64,000 nucleotides of DNA from Xestospongia muta (lineage: Eukaryota; Porifera; Demospongiae; Haplosclerida; Petrosiidae): the NCBI GenBank assembly GCA_963693285.1, contig OY848925.1:984817-1048816 (forward strand). Direction: 5' to 3'. A program made the translations under genes and the position numbers. Positions 32,472 to 45,244 of the stretch are shown one piece after another; position 1 is the stretch's first letter; each line of letters starts with the position of its first letter. A model generated the notes under the pieces. It ran no database searches, was not told the DNA's origin, and was given only the letters and a program-made list of their open reading frames with translations.

Positions 32472-35281
32472 TCAAACATCAAGAACACGCTCCATTGTTG
32501 AGTTAATGAACAACTTGCACAGCTGGGATTTCTCACTGCTCAATGATCGAAGAACTTTCCGAAACTTGACAAGATTGCTTCCGTAATGATTATGAATATG
32601 CTTAAAGATGTCATGTTTTTGTAGAAATGTCCACTGTTTGCACCAATGTGGCACACCACCCAGATCCATCCATTTTTTGCCAATTTTAATAAAGAAATCT
32701 TTATAATTCTCTGTCCCTGCAAAACTGAGGATCTCAATAAATGCAGTGTGTGTTGAAGTTGGATAATCTGGATGACCAGGAAGATTGGTGGCGGGACAGA
32801 GAAGAGAATCACTCTTTGCTATGATTCGCATGTCCATAGTAGTACTAAGGGGAAAATTTTGAACGAGACCTATAGAAATAAGTTCAAAATTTGTAGCATT
32901 GATATTTTTTACCTTTTGCGTGTCTCTCAGCCTCTTCAACAACATACTTTAAAGCTTGAGATATTTTTTCATAGCTTGATCCATCATCATACAAGTTGAA
33001 AGGAAACCCAAATTCCATATCAAACACTGGAGCCAAACCAATTCCATAACGAAAATGGATTGCATATGGGAGTGGCTCATAGGTGGTTCCTGGAGGATAG
33101 GATCCCTTGACAATTTGAAAGCCTCCACCAATAATAGCAGGTGTCAGTGATGGATAACGCTCAAGTATTGGATTACCAACTTCATTTAAAATAACGTGCT
33201 GGAGAGTATCAGTGAATTTTTGTGTTAGTTTCTCAAACCTGGAAAACACAGGTTATTAAATGGTGTCACCATGACAAAAATTAAAGTTAAAAACATATCT
33301 TTAATTTTTGTACCCAAAATGACAATGTACAAACCTACCAATTAGCTTCAGTGTAAGTACTATCTTTATTAATGACACGAAGCCACACTTCATCACATCG
33401 TGGTTGCCAGATGCTCAGAAGTGGTAAACCTTCAATTATTCCTCCAACTAGTCCCAGGCTGTTAAAGGGGAACCACATCATTTGGACAGACCAGTTCTTA
33501 CGTAGGATGTCCAGTAGTTTTGGCTCACTACCATAGAGAAGAGCTCCAAGTGTTGGGTAATGATTTTCTACTCTGGCTGTGGATAAGGGCTTCACTTCAA
33601 CTGTCATCTCTACCACAATACCAAATACACCCATGCTCACTTTAAGGGCATTCCAGGCTTCAGTAACAGTGATGCCATCAGGTAACTTGTTTGGCTTGAG
33701 ATCATCTGGATAATTGTGAATATCACCATTGTGATCCACTAACTTGAGTGATTTGACCCAGTCAGATACAGATTTCTGATCTTGTCCAACTCCCTATAGG
33801 GTTATTGCAATTATAATTGGTATATATGACTCTGTGTATATACCATATATTAACAGATTGTTGAGTACATTTACTGAGTTTTGAGTACAACATGGATTTA
33901 TTAGAGATGTGTATGTACAGAATTGTAGCACACTAACTAGCTACAACGTTCTATATTTAGTAAAAAAACACCATCAAATGTAATGTCTATGTACTGATGT
34001 ACTACATAAATTAACTAGCTAGTATAAAGCTATATATGGAATCCAATTTAATTATAGAATTTATGTTATAGACAGTGTTATAAAAAGTAGACCGTTAGTC
34101 TAGATAGTTGATGAACTAATTAGATGAGGAAACTATTATGTGAGTATGTACATTGTAGATCTGTTTAGGTATATTATCATTGCTTCATAAGTAATAGGTG
34201 GTATGAATCTGGAATAACAAATTGATGTTAAAACGACAGAGCACTATTTGCAGTATATTATATCTACAGTAAGTTATAACATATGATAGCCTTGTTTCTC
34301 AATTATTTCCAAGCCATAGTGGACTTCTAGTCCTTCTCTTTGACTTCTAATTTTATACATTGGACACCTTATCAATCCTGTACTTACATGGCATCCTGTT
34401 GTTTGTACTCCTCCATAAGTGACACTCATCAAAATCACATCAGATTCAAAGCACACTCCATTCTTGAGAAAGAACTCCATTAGCTCTCCAGTAGTCACTC
34501 CTGGAACAATGGTAACCTCTGTCTTCTCTATACAAAATGACAAGAAAATGAGAATCAATCAATATTTGTGTATATCACATATATCTAACCATCATTCAGC
34601 CTGATACGATCAGGTGTGATGATATCGCCAGGATCATCGTGGTTCAAAGTTAGATTGTACATGCTTAGCAGCAATCCAATCTGAGTTGTTGTACTTTTGT
34701 CAGGGAAGAGAGGAGACCAGCTATGGTATGCCCCTCCACAGCCTATCTGTGCATTGAAATTGAACAGATATTTACCAGTACAACAATATACATGCACATT
34801 TAACCTTACCTTTATTTGTTGCGGTATGCTGGTATCTTCATTAAACTTTTTCACTGCCTTCACTATACGTTTAACATGTTCAGCTCTTTTTTGGTTGTGC
34901 TAGGAGCAGCAGACCATTTGACAATTCTTGATTGCCAGCCCAATTCTTGAAATAGGTGACTGAAATATCAATATCCTTTTTCAATAGATTACTTAAGCCT
35001 TTATTTAAAAATTCATCCAATTTGTCTCGTGCGTCTTTCACAGCTGTAGCAAGCTCGATATTATTCACAAGGAAGTCACCAATTTGGACACCTTGTTCAT
35101 CAGCTTTGACGCTGTAAGGCTCTTCTGCAGATACGAATGAATTGATGTCGTCCAGAAAGTTAACTAACGTTTTAATTGCAGGTAAACTCGGACTGAGATT
35201 TAATGCAGGGATCGACGTCGGAGCAGCGGTTGGTCGAGTCGCAAATTTCGTAACTCGCATATCGTCTGTAACTTCCGCCAT
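32472..35281 (-). CDS. FAD-linked oxidase, aldonolactone/gulonolactone oxidase-like, with an apparent frameshift
   Basis: Six exons: 35281-34810, 34746-34590, 34527-34388, 33793-33339, 33238-32913, 32869-32472; about 648 aa. The FAD_binding_4 signs are YFKNWAGNQ, IGCGGAYHSWSP (compare GxGHSWSP), TIVPGVTTGEL and SVTYGGVQTTG. The C-terminal part has the ALO-like HWCK motif in GGVPHWCKQW, close to GRPHWxK of gulonolactone/arabinonolactone oxidases. Such enzymes oxidise sugar lactones, often at the last step of ascorbate synthesis; the substrate here is unknown. The N-terminus (about 115 residues before NWAGN) is longer than in GULO. All intron phases agree, but in exon 1 the frame breaks at a run of six A (plus strand 34887-34892): losing one base would connect LLLLAQPK to AEHVKRIVKAVKKFN. 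This may be a sequence error or a young pseudogene. Confidence 0.75.
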
Positions 35282-36441
35282 CTTGACAAATTTACAAAAT
35301 GGTCGATATGTCGAGACTATTGCGCATGCCGTCTTAAATAATAATTTAGCAGTGCGTGGGAGGGATTTACTCTGTATGTATGACATTCATGCTGAGCATA
35401 TCTTGGCTACCTATTAGTTTCACTCTCAGACCCTACACACAAGCGAAAGTAGGTCTGAAACTAATGGCACACCATAATATATCAGACCTACTTTTGCTTG
35501 TATGTAGGTCTGGGGACAAGATTAGCTACCTATAATCAATTTGCATGGAGTATTATGACCGTAGCCATGCCTATTTCACATCCTTGGCCCAGTAATCAAC
35601 AGATAAGTCACACACTGCTCACCTACTTCAATTTCTCTACTCTACATGCTTCTTTTGTATGGCTTCTGAAATGATCTAGTCCCACTATGTTCATATTGAA
35701 CTGGGCAATATCCAAACTTCAGGTGAACTAAATAAACACCATTAATTATTAAGGTTTTATGTTATCCAAATAGTAAACATTTCTGGTTAATATAAAGTGA
35801 TCTCACCAGGTTCAAACATTCATGGTTTTCCACAGGAAATAGAGCACAAGGGCAAAGTCTGAGTGGTCTATATACATTAAAGAAACCTCTAACATACAAG
35901 GAAATTTTTATAAATTGTCTAAAATATAATAGTTGATATAGTTAGCTGGCTAGGAGGTGTACAGGAAGATCCATAAAGACATCATGTTGCATTTGATGCT
36001 AAGAATTGATACTATATGCTGATATATTACTGTATATTTCACAGTGAACTGGTGTGCAATTCATTCCTATAGAATATATTCGATGATCTTCTCTATAGTG
36101 TGGTCTAGTTGTCAAATTTTTTTAGCTAAACTTAAGAGTACATCAAAACATTTCAATGGACTCTGTGTTGTAATACTATGGAGTGGGTGGAGCTTTTCCT
36201 CTATAATTGAGCATCTATGGCTGGCCTAATTGTCTTAATCACATTGTGTAGAACACTTCTATGAAAACCATAACTAATATAACTAATAAGACTTATCTCT
36301 AAATATCTAATAAAAATAGTAATTGCTTGCATAGTTAGTGTTGTTAGTAGTGAGAGTATATGTATAATACACTATCATTTTTGTTTTGACTACTGTGATA
36401 TCATTAATCTGTTATCATTTTGGTATTGAATTAAATACAAC

Positions 36442-36479
36442 TTTTAGATTAAAATGAACACTTTCATTTTAATCTAAAA
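36442..36479. repeat. Perfect 17-bp hairpin
   Basis: TTTTAGATTAAAATGAA, loop CACT, TTCATTTTAATCTAAAA. A fully paired stem with a 4-nt loop. No neighbouring gene explains it. Confidence 0.7.
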
Positions 36480-37304
36480 ACTGTACATGTGAATTAGGAG
36501 CCTTATTTAAGAGTTATTAACCCACTTTAATTTGGATGGTATTGTAGTTTATTTTGTTGAAGTTAGAGGTGAGTTCACTTTCTGAGAATAAACTAGTCAG
36601 ATATCATGATGATGTCACTGCAGTGCTATTTCAATATAGCTAGGTTGTTATAGAATATCAGAACCAAAGATCAGACAAGAGATGAATAGCTGTGTTTAAC
36701 CACAGAACTTATAGACCATCACATTATTGATTTAATAGAACAAACTGAAAGCACATTAACAAGGTTTCATGACAACCAAATGAAAAATGTGTAAACACTT
36801 CTGTGTACTGCAGTCACTAGGTAGAATTACAAGGATTTCAATAGTAAGTAGCTATCTGGATGTACAGAGAATTCCATATAAGGTCAGGTGTTATATATAT
36901 TGTTACTAAAAATAGATTTTGTATTTTTGTCAGTACATTAGTGTACAATTCCTATAGAATATATTTGATGATGTTCTCTACAGTGTGGTCAAGTAATCTA
37001 ATTTACTTAACTGGTATTGAAGTTAAGAGTAGAAATATTTACATGATAGGTTCAGTATTGTAAGACTATGATATGCCTATAATGTGTAAGTATCTTAATT
37101 GTTGTATAGAAGACTCCTATGAAAAAATTATAGCCAATAGATCTAGATATAATCAGACAATTAATTCACATCTGAGTGTGCACAGTTAATTATTATAGCT
37201 AATGAATAATTAATAAAGTAGAGCTCACTTACCACAATATAGGTAGTCAAGTTATATTATTTACTACTCGCCATTCTTTGATTATGGTTTTACAATCCCC
37301 ATAT

Positions 37305-37470
37305 ATTACATCCTTATCCTAAATCATGTCCCACTTACTGTGAAGTGATAGTATTTGGAGGTTGTGTATAAACAATATGACAGAGTGCGAGTAAACTGAC
37401 TCTTTGCCTCTCAAACTGAGACAAGATGTCTCTAATTTTATGACTTCCACCAAAGAACCTATTATATTTT
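37305..37470 (+). pseudogene. Fragment of the kelch gene
   Basis: Resembles parts of the last two exons of the kelch gene at 42273-44752: TACTGTGAAGTGATAGTATT corresponds to its exon 6 and ATATGACAGAGTGCGAGTAA to its exon 7. The two parts are fused with the intervening sequence deleted. Not expected to be coding. Confidence 0.75.
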
Positions 37471-37800
37471 TACCATATATTGTATATCAGTAACCTGTGA
37501 TGACAACACATCATTCAATACAATCAAATGTAAAGTTTGAATTGATACAAAAACGATCACATCAAGAGCACACAACTTCAAAGCTATAATTAGAACATAG
37601 TATTCCTAGTGGCTATAGTATGATTACATTGTATCTACATAGTATAGTTAGTCAATTAATGAAAAGTTCAAAAGTAATGAATAATTCAATAACAACTACA
37701 ATGAAAAAATGACTGGAAGAAAGAAAAAAGCCATAAATAAAATGAATTCTAAACAAAATCAGGACAAAAAAATTATTTTATAATTATCTCATAATAATAA

Positions 37801-38690
37801 TTACATAGAAGGTTCTTCGGACATGGCTCGTCGTTGAGCTTTAACAAATTCATAATAATCAACATAACCATCATTATTGAGGTCATCATCCTTTAATATC
37901 TCATTAATTAAATTTTCAAACTCCTCATCACTGATATCAACTTTTTGACGCTTTGTCTCACCCTCTGGATCCTCCTGATGATAATGGGTCATGGCAGCAC
38001 CTACAAAAAAACAAATGAGTATCAATTCAATTTTATTAATTTTTAATCTCTGTTCATCTTTGCATGTTCATAAATCCTAACATACATGTGAACATTACAC
38101 TAATAATGTGGGTATTGTATAAGGTATCACACAATATACCATATATGGTTAAATGATAAATGGTGATATCAGTAAAGAATCTGGAAAACTCAATTCATTC
38201 TGTGATAATGATGGGCGGGACTGAAACTTATATGTGAGATGTAGTATAATTACGTAGTGTGCATATGTGATATGCTAAGAGTTTGTATAAACTGATCAAT
38301 TTGTTACTAGCGCCATTCAATCTTAGGGGTTGGATTTGGCTAGCAAGACTAATCATACATTAAAGAAGTAGTAACTGAACTGACTGACCTAGTTCAAGGC
38401 CATCCAGCTTATTGTCCTTATTATAATCATGTAATTTAAAATAATGAAACTCCATAGCTTCTTGACTATCTAGATCCACCTTATCAAGATCTTCTTCTGG
38501 TAACCTGTGATGGAGGTCTTCCCTGATGTGGCTGTTGAGACAAGAAAATGGTTCCTTCATTTGGTCACTCACAGAAAAACGCTTACTTTTTATCATAGAC
38601 GTGTTTTCTTTCATGAGTACTATGACCTACATCACAAGTCACTTGACTTGTTAAGCCCAATACCAGTAAAATTAGTACCACTGCTCTCAT
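37801..38690 (-). CDS. MCFD2: MCFD2 orthologue, EF-hand ER cargo receptor subunit
   Basis: Three exons: 38690-38587, 38531-38389, 38000-37801; 148 aa (about 146 in human). Exon 1 encodes a signal peptide (MRAVVLILLVLGLTSQVTC). Two EF-hands follow: HYFKLHDYNKDNKLDGLEL and DDDLNNDGYVDYYEF, each with the calcium-binding Asp/Asn positions filled. The order and sequence around them (EFHYFKLHDY, ISDEEFENLINEIL) are diagnostic of MCFD2, the soluble partner of LMAN1/ERGIC-53, which carries selected glycoproteins from the ER to the Golgi. All splice phases agree. No LMAN1 gene is in this window. Confidence 0.93.
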
Positions 38691-38813
38691 TATTTTGTCC
38701 TTATAATGAAAAGCCTTTGTTAGTGTAAAGGGTTAAAATTAGCCGAAACCACACCCAGACTTACACCCGGTGAGATATGAATAATGATAATACTGCATAA
38801 ATACTTAATAAGA

Positions 38814-41800
38814 TTATATATAACATTGTTCATCGAATAAATGTAAGTGATTTTTGGTAGCTCTGCAAGCGCCATTAATAGATATGGGATCCAGATTTCT
38901 CATCACCAACAGTGCATGTACAAGTCTATCGTAAGTTGCATAGTACCCAGCTGTTTGTTTCCATTTTAACAACATGTTACATGTTAATCCATCAAGAGTT
39001 TCCCCTCTACGATCTCCTTCCTCTTTTAAGCTTTCAACATCTTTCCAACTTAGGCCTAGCAATCGTCCCATAGTTTTCCACACCAAACAGAGTTCTTGTG
39101 AAAGTCTGCATCGTAAAAAATGTTCATCTATTTGCAAACCATAACATTTCGATTGAAATTGTTCTGTGAGTCTGTTCATCCCATCAAAGAGTGCTATTGA
39201 AACACTACAAGTTCTCAATGCATGAAATAATTTGACAATTGAGGAATCGATGGTTATTACAGTCCAATGACACAACATTTGATAAGCTTGTTCACTAATG
39301 GAGTTTCTTGCTTTGGCTTCAAGTAGTTCTATATCATTCTCTTCAATTTTTAACTCCTGAGCTATCAATTTCCAACGAGCCAGTTTATAACTTGTATAGA
39401 CGATAAATTTATGATGTTCAATAATATCGATATCAAGATTAAGATTAAGATCTGAAGAGATAGGTGAATCTGGCGATGAAGAGATTAACATTTCAAGTAA
39501 ACTAAGGAGAGATGAGGACGGCTCAAAGATATTGATATCGATATTAATAGTAACAGTGGTTGATGGAGAAGTAGGATAGTCTTTGAATTCTGGAATCGAT
39601 TCACCTAATAATAAGAAAAATATCAACAAAAGACGATAACAATAGTAATTATTGGTTTGTTTATATATTTTAATATTCAATACTATGTTCACTATCTAGT
39701 CAACCAAGCTCACATACCCATTGTCTGACTAATATATGATGCATTAAATTAAATGTGGTTTAATAGCATGTACAAAAGCCATCCATCCAACGACTCCTTT
39801 AATTTTTGTGCAAACTACACTATTCGTTTAACCATCCATGTCCAAATTTACCATTTACTGTTGAAGATATTTCAAATTTCAGGTCACTGTTATCATCAAA
39901 TTCACCTCTTACTAAGACATTGCATAACAATTTACCAGTAGCGTCATCATCAAATGCTGTAAACAATATTCGAGGGAGTTTGGTTGCTTCATTATAATGA
40001 CTTAACACTTCAGGACTCAATAACATCTGAAATGATATTGTAAATTAATAAAAAGCTTCCATACTTAAAAGATGAAAAATTTAATAATGCTGAAATAGTT
40101 TTAAATCAAGGCTATTTTGAATTTGTAACCCAAAGCTGTATAAGAAACTAGCCACTTATCTAAGCACTGCCTAACTTACTTCCTTATTAAAATAATTATT
40201 AAGTTGTGGTATGTGGGAGTAATTTGTGAGAATGCTTTACTATGCAACTATTCATAACTTACTTTTGCTGGTAGTTTATCCACTATAGGCTGAACAGTCC
40301 ATCCATTTAAGTTTGAATCCTCCATTAACTCAAAAATTAATTCAGGTGTCATTAGTTTCAATGGATCAGGGTTGCCATAGAGATCAATATCTTTAGTTTT
40401 GTACACTTCACTTTTAAATATAAGACTAATTGCTTGCTGTAACAACTACATCACAATACAATTGATAATGACTCATTGTTAAATGTAAATATATTAATAA
40501 TATTTCAGGTTATTATTACAGTATTCAATTTCAGTTAACAGGTAACAAAATATAAACAATGATATCATGTAATAATAATGTGAAACTGACCATATCAACT
40601 GTTGGCAATGGTAGATGAGCAAAGAAACCAAAACGAAAAGATGTAGATCGACTTTTTGGTAACACACATGTCAACTCTACTCGAAGAACAGACGTACTAC
40701 TAGCTTTGTCCAATGGCTATATTGAATGAAAGAGAATAGTTAATTATCAAAACATACATTTAATTCTACATAAAGGAAACCTTTAAATTATAAAGATATT
40801 TCAATAGATAGATGAAAAAACTATAATAGTTTAGAGTACAGTTAGAGCAGAAATATAGGATGCCAGAATCAATATTAATTAAGTAATAAAGTTTGGTATA
40901 GAGGACTATTATTAAGACTATATTACCTAATACATTAGCATTGACTGTATTGAACAAACCTGATCAAGCTTTGACTCAACTTCAGGAGGTACTAGAACAA
41001 TTGGCTTAGAAGGATCACATGATTGCTCGAGACTAAGTTGTCTTTTTTGTGGACTTTGGTTCCTCATTTTTCTAGATTTGCGATGAAGAGGAGAGCCAGA
41101 CCGTGACATATTTCCAGGCTTATGTGAAACTATTTTCAGGACAGTTTTGTCATCATCTACACTGTTGCTCTTTTTGACAGGAGGAAGAAAAGGTTTTGAA
41201 TGTTTTGTAATAAGATCATCATACTGTTCAAATCGAGGTCTCTTTCTTTTTGATAAGTCAACTGTTCCACTGTAATAGGTGAAATGACTTGTACAAAATA
41301 TAGCGTAGCAACCATCAGAAAAATCAGCCTGAAAAGAATCAGCTTTTGAAAAGTCAAGCTTTTCTTTAGGACTTTCATTTGAATTTGGAAGAGATAAAAC
41401 AGCTAAGCTATTAGCATCCTCTATGCATGTAATATTGGCACAATGTGGTAAGGAGATATGAATGGAATTTTCTGGAAAAAGAAGCCCCTGTGGCTCTGTA
41501 TCCAGCCATACAACTGGAGTACAAAGTACAAAGTTCATAGGTAAAGTAATTCTCATGGGATCACATACACCCATAGAGACTTTAAACGTAGAGATGCCAA
41601 CAGTGAAAACAGTAGGAAGAAAATGGACAGATATCCCATGCATTGAAGAATAAAATAGTCTGTCCTTTTTGTGAACTACTTTCGTTTCAATATCACACCA
41701 TTGTAATTTGTATGGCGTAATATATTCACTAGTGCGAGTCTTTAAAGTGAACCTCTTTTCATTGTTGTTTCTTTGCTGAACGTATGTTCGTAAGTCTTGT

Positions 41801-42195
41801 AAGGTCTTGGTGAGATGAGTCTCCACTGGTACTCTAAAGTCCCTCACACTTCTGCCTTCAAGTCCTTGAATTAGAGTATTTAAAGTTTTCCAAGTACGAT
41901 ACTCTGGGTTCGGGTTAAACTCAGCTCTCTGCTTCAATACCCTAAGGAACTTAAGGAATATATCAGCTTTCTTTCTTTTTAAAATTGGTAGAAGTCCTTT
42001 TATCACATTATAACTATCAGGCATTCTTTTAAGTAGCCTTTGAACTTCATTGTTTTCCAACACTCCTTCTGCTTTTAGACAAGACAACAGATCAGGTAAG
42101 TCTTCAGAACCCCCAAAGAAACTGCACATATAGTCATCGTGTTGTTTTAACAGTTCGATGTGGTAGCTTTCCACTGGGAGTTCAGAGGCCATCAT
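38814..42195 (-). CDS. CARD-like / ZU5 / UPA-like / double Death-domain protein
   Basis: Five exons: 42195-40960, 40716-40591, 40436-40263, 40026-39852, 39604-38814; 833 aa, all phases consistent. Residues about 8-85 look like a CARD (LLKQHDDYMCSFFGG, LLSCLKAEGVLENNEVQRLL, DIFLKFLRVLKQ). A ZU5-type beta domain follows (CTPVVWLDTEPQGLLFPENS, SIHISLPHCAN), then a basic Ser-rich linker (SRSGSPLHRKSRKMRNQSPQ). The next exons may form a UPA domain (LRVELTCVLPKS, FRFGFFAHLPLP). The last exon carries two death folds (ARWKLIAQELKIEENDIELL; TMGRLLGLSWKDVESLKEE). ZU5-UPA-DD modules occur in UNC5, ankyrin and PIDD; with a CARD the protein suggests an apoptosis or inflammasome-like adaptor. No membrane segment or signal peptide is seen. 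The CARD and the first death fold are less certain. Confidence 0.8.
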
Positions 42196-42272
42196 ACAAA
42201 CTGTAAGGTGGGTGGTTACTAGATTAGTGATACTATTAATATTACGCATATCCTTTTAATTTCATTTTAAAA
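42196..42272. promoter_or_regulatory. 77-bp divergent start region
   Basis: Separates the start codons of the CARD/ZU5/Death gene (minus) and the kelch gene (plus). An acceptor-like TTACAG just before the minus-strand ATG leaves open that this gene has an upstream leader exon, in which case the two transcripts overlap. Confidence 0.5.
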
Positions 42273-44752
42273 ATGAACTTTCGTGATGAATTTGCTCAAG
42301 ATGATGGTGGCAAGAGACCAATAGATCGCCGAAATGGAGGCTGTGGAGTGATGGTTGGCAATAAACTCTATGTATGGGGTGGACAAACAGAAGATATCAT
42401 TGTATGGCATTGTTTGTGCAATCAATACCAATATTATCTTAAATAGCTTATGCTTTTGTAATGCATCCACATTCCTTTTTATTTTATAGGATGGTGAGCG
42501 TGAAAGTCAGGACCTTCCACGTCCATCTGATCCACTTCTCGATGTCTTTGATATGTCTACACGTACGTGGACAAGACAGCGAACATTTAGTAATGATGGT
42601 ACTACATCTATTCCTGTATATCATGGTCTTGGATCATCAATGGTGTACGATTCACATCAAGATTTTATCTACTTGTTTGGTGGATGGAAAAGACGTCATT
42701 TTGACTCTAATCTCTTTGCGCTATCACTGGAAACTTTTCATTGGACAATCATTGAACCGACCACAGACATGAAACCGGCTCCACGTTACAACACAGAGAT
42801 CTTTATACATAACGACAGGTGATCCCTTATCTTGCTTGTCTTTTCAATAACTTAACTATGTATTCTTTACTAATGTTAGCAAATTAATTAAATGCCATTA
42901 ATTTGAGACTGGAATATTCATTATATTATTGCTTATATACTAGGCTTAATGTGTTCGGAGGAGTGGGAGCTAATATTGTAATCAATGGAGAGAAACTAGA
43001 TCCTGGGGCAGATTGGGTATCGGCTGCTCCAGATGGTAGCTATGGTTGGTGTAATGACCATCTCGAGTTTGACTTGAACTCAAGTGAGTATGTACTGGTG
43101 AAAATATTTAACTTTTGCTAAGACACTTTACAATGAAACTTCTTATTGAACAGAATAAATATCTTTACCACAGTGTTTGAGAAAAAATGTCATATTATAC
43201 AACCTATATTATATTATTGAAGAGGTCATATTTTTAGGACAACTTTTAAAGTTCCAATTTATAGACAAGTTTTATTGCCATTGTCTACATGTATAACATG
43301 ATGTCTTCATAAGATCCTTTCATTTAGAAAAGTGGACATCTCCATTAAACGTGGGTGATGACCGACCTCCTCCACTAGGTGGTCATAGGATTGCTAAATT
43401 TGATAGTCATAGAGCTGTTTTATTTGGTGGTAAGGGACCACTTGGTCGTAGTGATAATGTATGGATTTTGGACTTAGTGAATATGGTAAGAATATTAATA
43501 GAACATATTACACAATAATGAAAATCATTTTACTCTAATTGAAACTGTTTATATAAGTACAAGTTGCAAAAAGTCCCTATTGGATAAGTCAGCAAAATGA
43601 ATTGTTAATGTGTTTCTATACACATGTATATGTACAAACCTGCTAGTGTATATGAAATTAATATTGTTTAACATATAGTTTTATAAATGTATGTACCCAC
43701 TCATTTATCCACAGAAATGGAAAGGTCCTTATATTCCCCTATTACCTGATCAACCATGGCCGAGACCTGTTCGTTTCTTTACTTTAACTCCTTTTCTTGA
43801 TCCTGACTATATAGTTAGTGATGATGATTACTCATCAGAACTGATAACAACACATCAAAAACTTCTGTTGCTTTGGGGTAAGGCTCTTTATCCTCCAAGT
43901 ACAGATGAAGACTGTCATAAGAGCACTTGGTTGATGGAGATTGTCAGTGATGACATTATTTGGACTGAGGTAAGATGAAACTTTGAAGATTTGCAAATAA
44001 TTAGACAAAACCATGTTATCACTGCATGCATGACCACAATAGAATGACAGTATTTAAGTACATATAGTGATGAGCTGTATTAAAACATATATGTTCTGTT
44101 ATACACAAGCATAGTATCCTGAATGTAGTTCATGTATGTGGAAGTCATTCTAATAGTAGTACACTTCTCTATTACTTATAGAACTCCCAGAACTAGTTGT
44201 TATCTAAACAACTTTTTGGATAGATGAATAACCTTTGAGCACACTATAATTTGGGTGAAATATAAACCACTTTCATTTTACATATCTTTACCTAACTTCT
44301 ACAGATTGTTATTGAAGAAAAGCCACGAGCATGGCATATAGCTTTGGCCTACCATCCTTACCCTACATCATGTCCTACTGACTGTGAAGTGGTGGTATTT
44401 GGCGGTAACAAACACATAGCAAGAGATACAGGAGGAAGAAATGCTGTCTCTGACACTTGTATAATACAACTTGGTAAGCATGTACCACCTCTGCTATTAA
44501 TTACATTGCTACATATGTACACTTACTATATATTTAACATGCCTTTATAGTAGATAATTTAGTAATATTACTCTATATAATGGCTGTATTAACATTATTG
44601 TAGGTGTGCCATGCTTGCAGAAGCTGTGTATACACAATATGACAGAGTGTGAGTACACTGACTCTTTGCCTCCCAAATTGAGACAAGATGTCTCTAATTT
44701 TATGATTGCTACAAAAGAACCTATTCCAGTTATCACTGTTGGACTCAAATAA
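42273..44752 (+). CDS. Kelch-repeat protein of the KLHDC1/2 type
   Basis: Seven exons: 42273-42401, 42490-42818, 42944-43083, 43328-43485, 43715-43969, 44305-44473, 44604-44752; 442 aa. Kelch blades are visible as GG-hydrophobic-Trp/Phe patterns: NKLYVWGGQTED, DFIYLFGGWKRRH, LNVFGGVGANI, HRAVLFGGKGPLGRSDNVWI, CEVVVFGGNKH. The segment EEKPRAWHIALAYHP followed by EVVVFGGNKH parallels EKPRLWHTACA in KLHDC2. KLHDC2 is a substrate receptor of a CUL2 ubiquitin ligase that reads C-terminal glycine degrons; this role is inferred by family. Two partial duplicates lie at 37305-37470 and 45660-46003. Confidence 0.88.
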
Positions 44753-44888
44753 GCCAATAAATTCTTGTATCATTGTAATCATATAATGTCTTTATATATG
44801 CTCAATTAATATAATGGTAATGCCATCTTGTCAACTATTCTTTAACTAAAGATATGGACTGTTCTCTAAGTATCAGAGTAACGTTGAA

Positions 44889-44982
44889 TAATTTGGATGA
44901 CCAGGAAGATTAGTGGCAGTACAAAGAAGAGAATCACTCTTTGCTATGATTCACATGTCTATAGCTGTACTAAGGGGAAAAT
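44889..44982 (-). pseudogene. Fragment of the FAD-oxidase last exon
   Basis: TTTGGATGACCAGGAAGATT and AGAAGAGAATCACTCTTTGC match 32767-32860 in the last exon of the oxidase-like gene with a few substitutions. About 94 bp, not coding. Confidence 0.8.
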
Positions 44983-45244
44983 TAATTAATTTGTAGTCTT
45001 AATTATACAACAACTTAGCTAATGTATGTGTACTGCAGTATACATGACCTCATATGGTTGAATTACAAGGATTTCCATATTAAATAACTATCTAGGTGTA
45101 CAGGAAATTCCATATAAGGAATTATTTACACCATACATTGATGCTAAAATTGATTTTGTATTTTTGTCAGTACATTGGTGTGCAATTGCTATAGAATATA
45201 TTTGATGATGTTCTCTATAGTGTGGTCAACTGATCTAATTTACA

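Larger units (their letters stand above)
35282..37800. other. Repeat-rich intergenic region
   Basis: No gene. It holds an imperfect inverted repeat at 35410-35520 (AAAGTAGGTCTGA and TCAGACCTACTTT), a perfect hairpin at 36442-36479, and two copies (about 36040-36120 and 36940-37000) of TATAGAATATATT-GATGAT-TTCTCTA-AGTGTGGTC, a motif also found at 45190-45235. A decayed piece of the kelch gene lies near its 3' end. Confidence 0.6.

Noticed and set aside
34880..35386. Upstream extension of the oxidase start to 35386
   Set aside because: The frame is open, but the extension adds a stretch of no clear homology. ATG at 35281 was preferred, though a longer N-terminus cannot be excluded.
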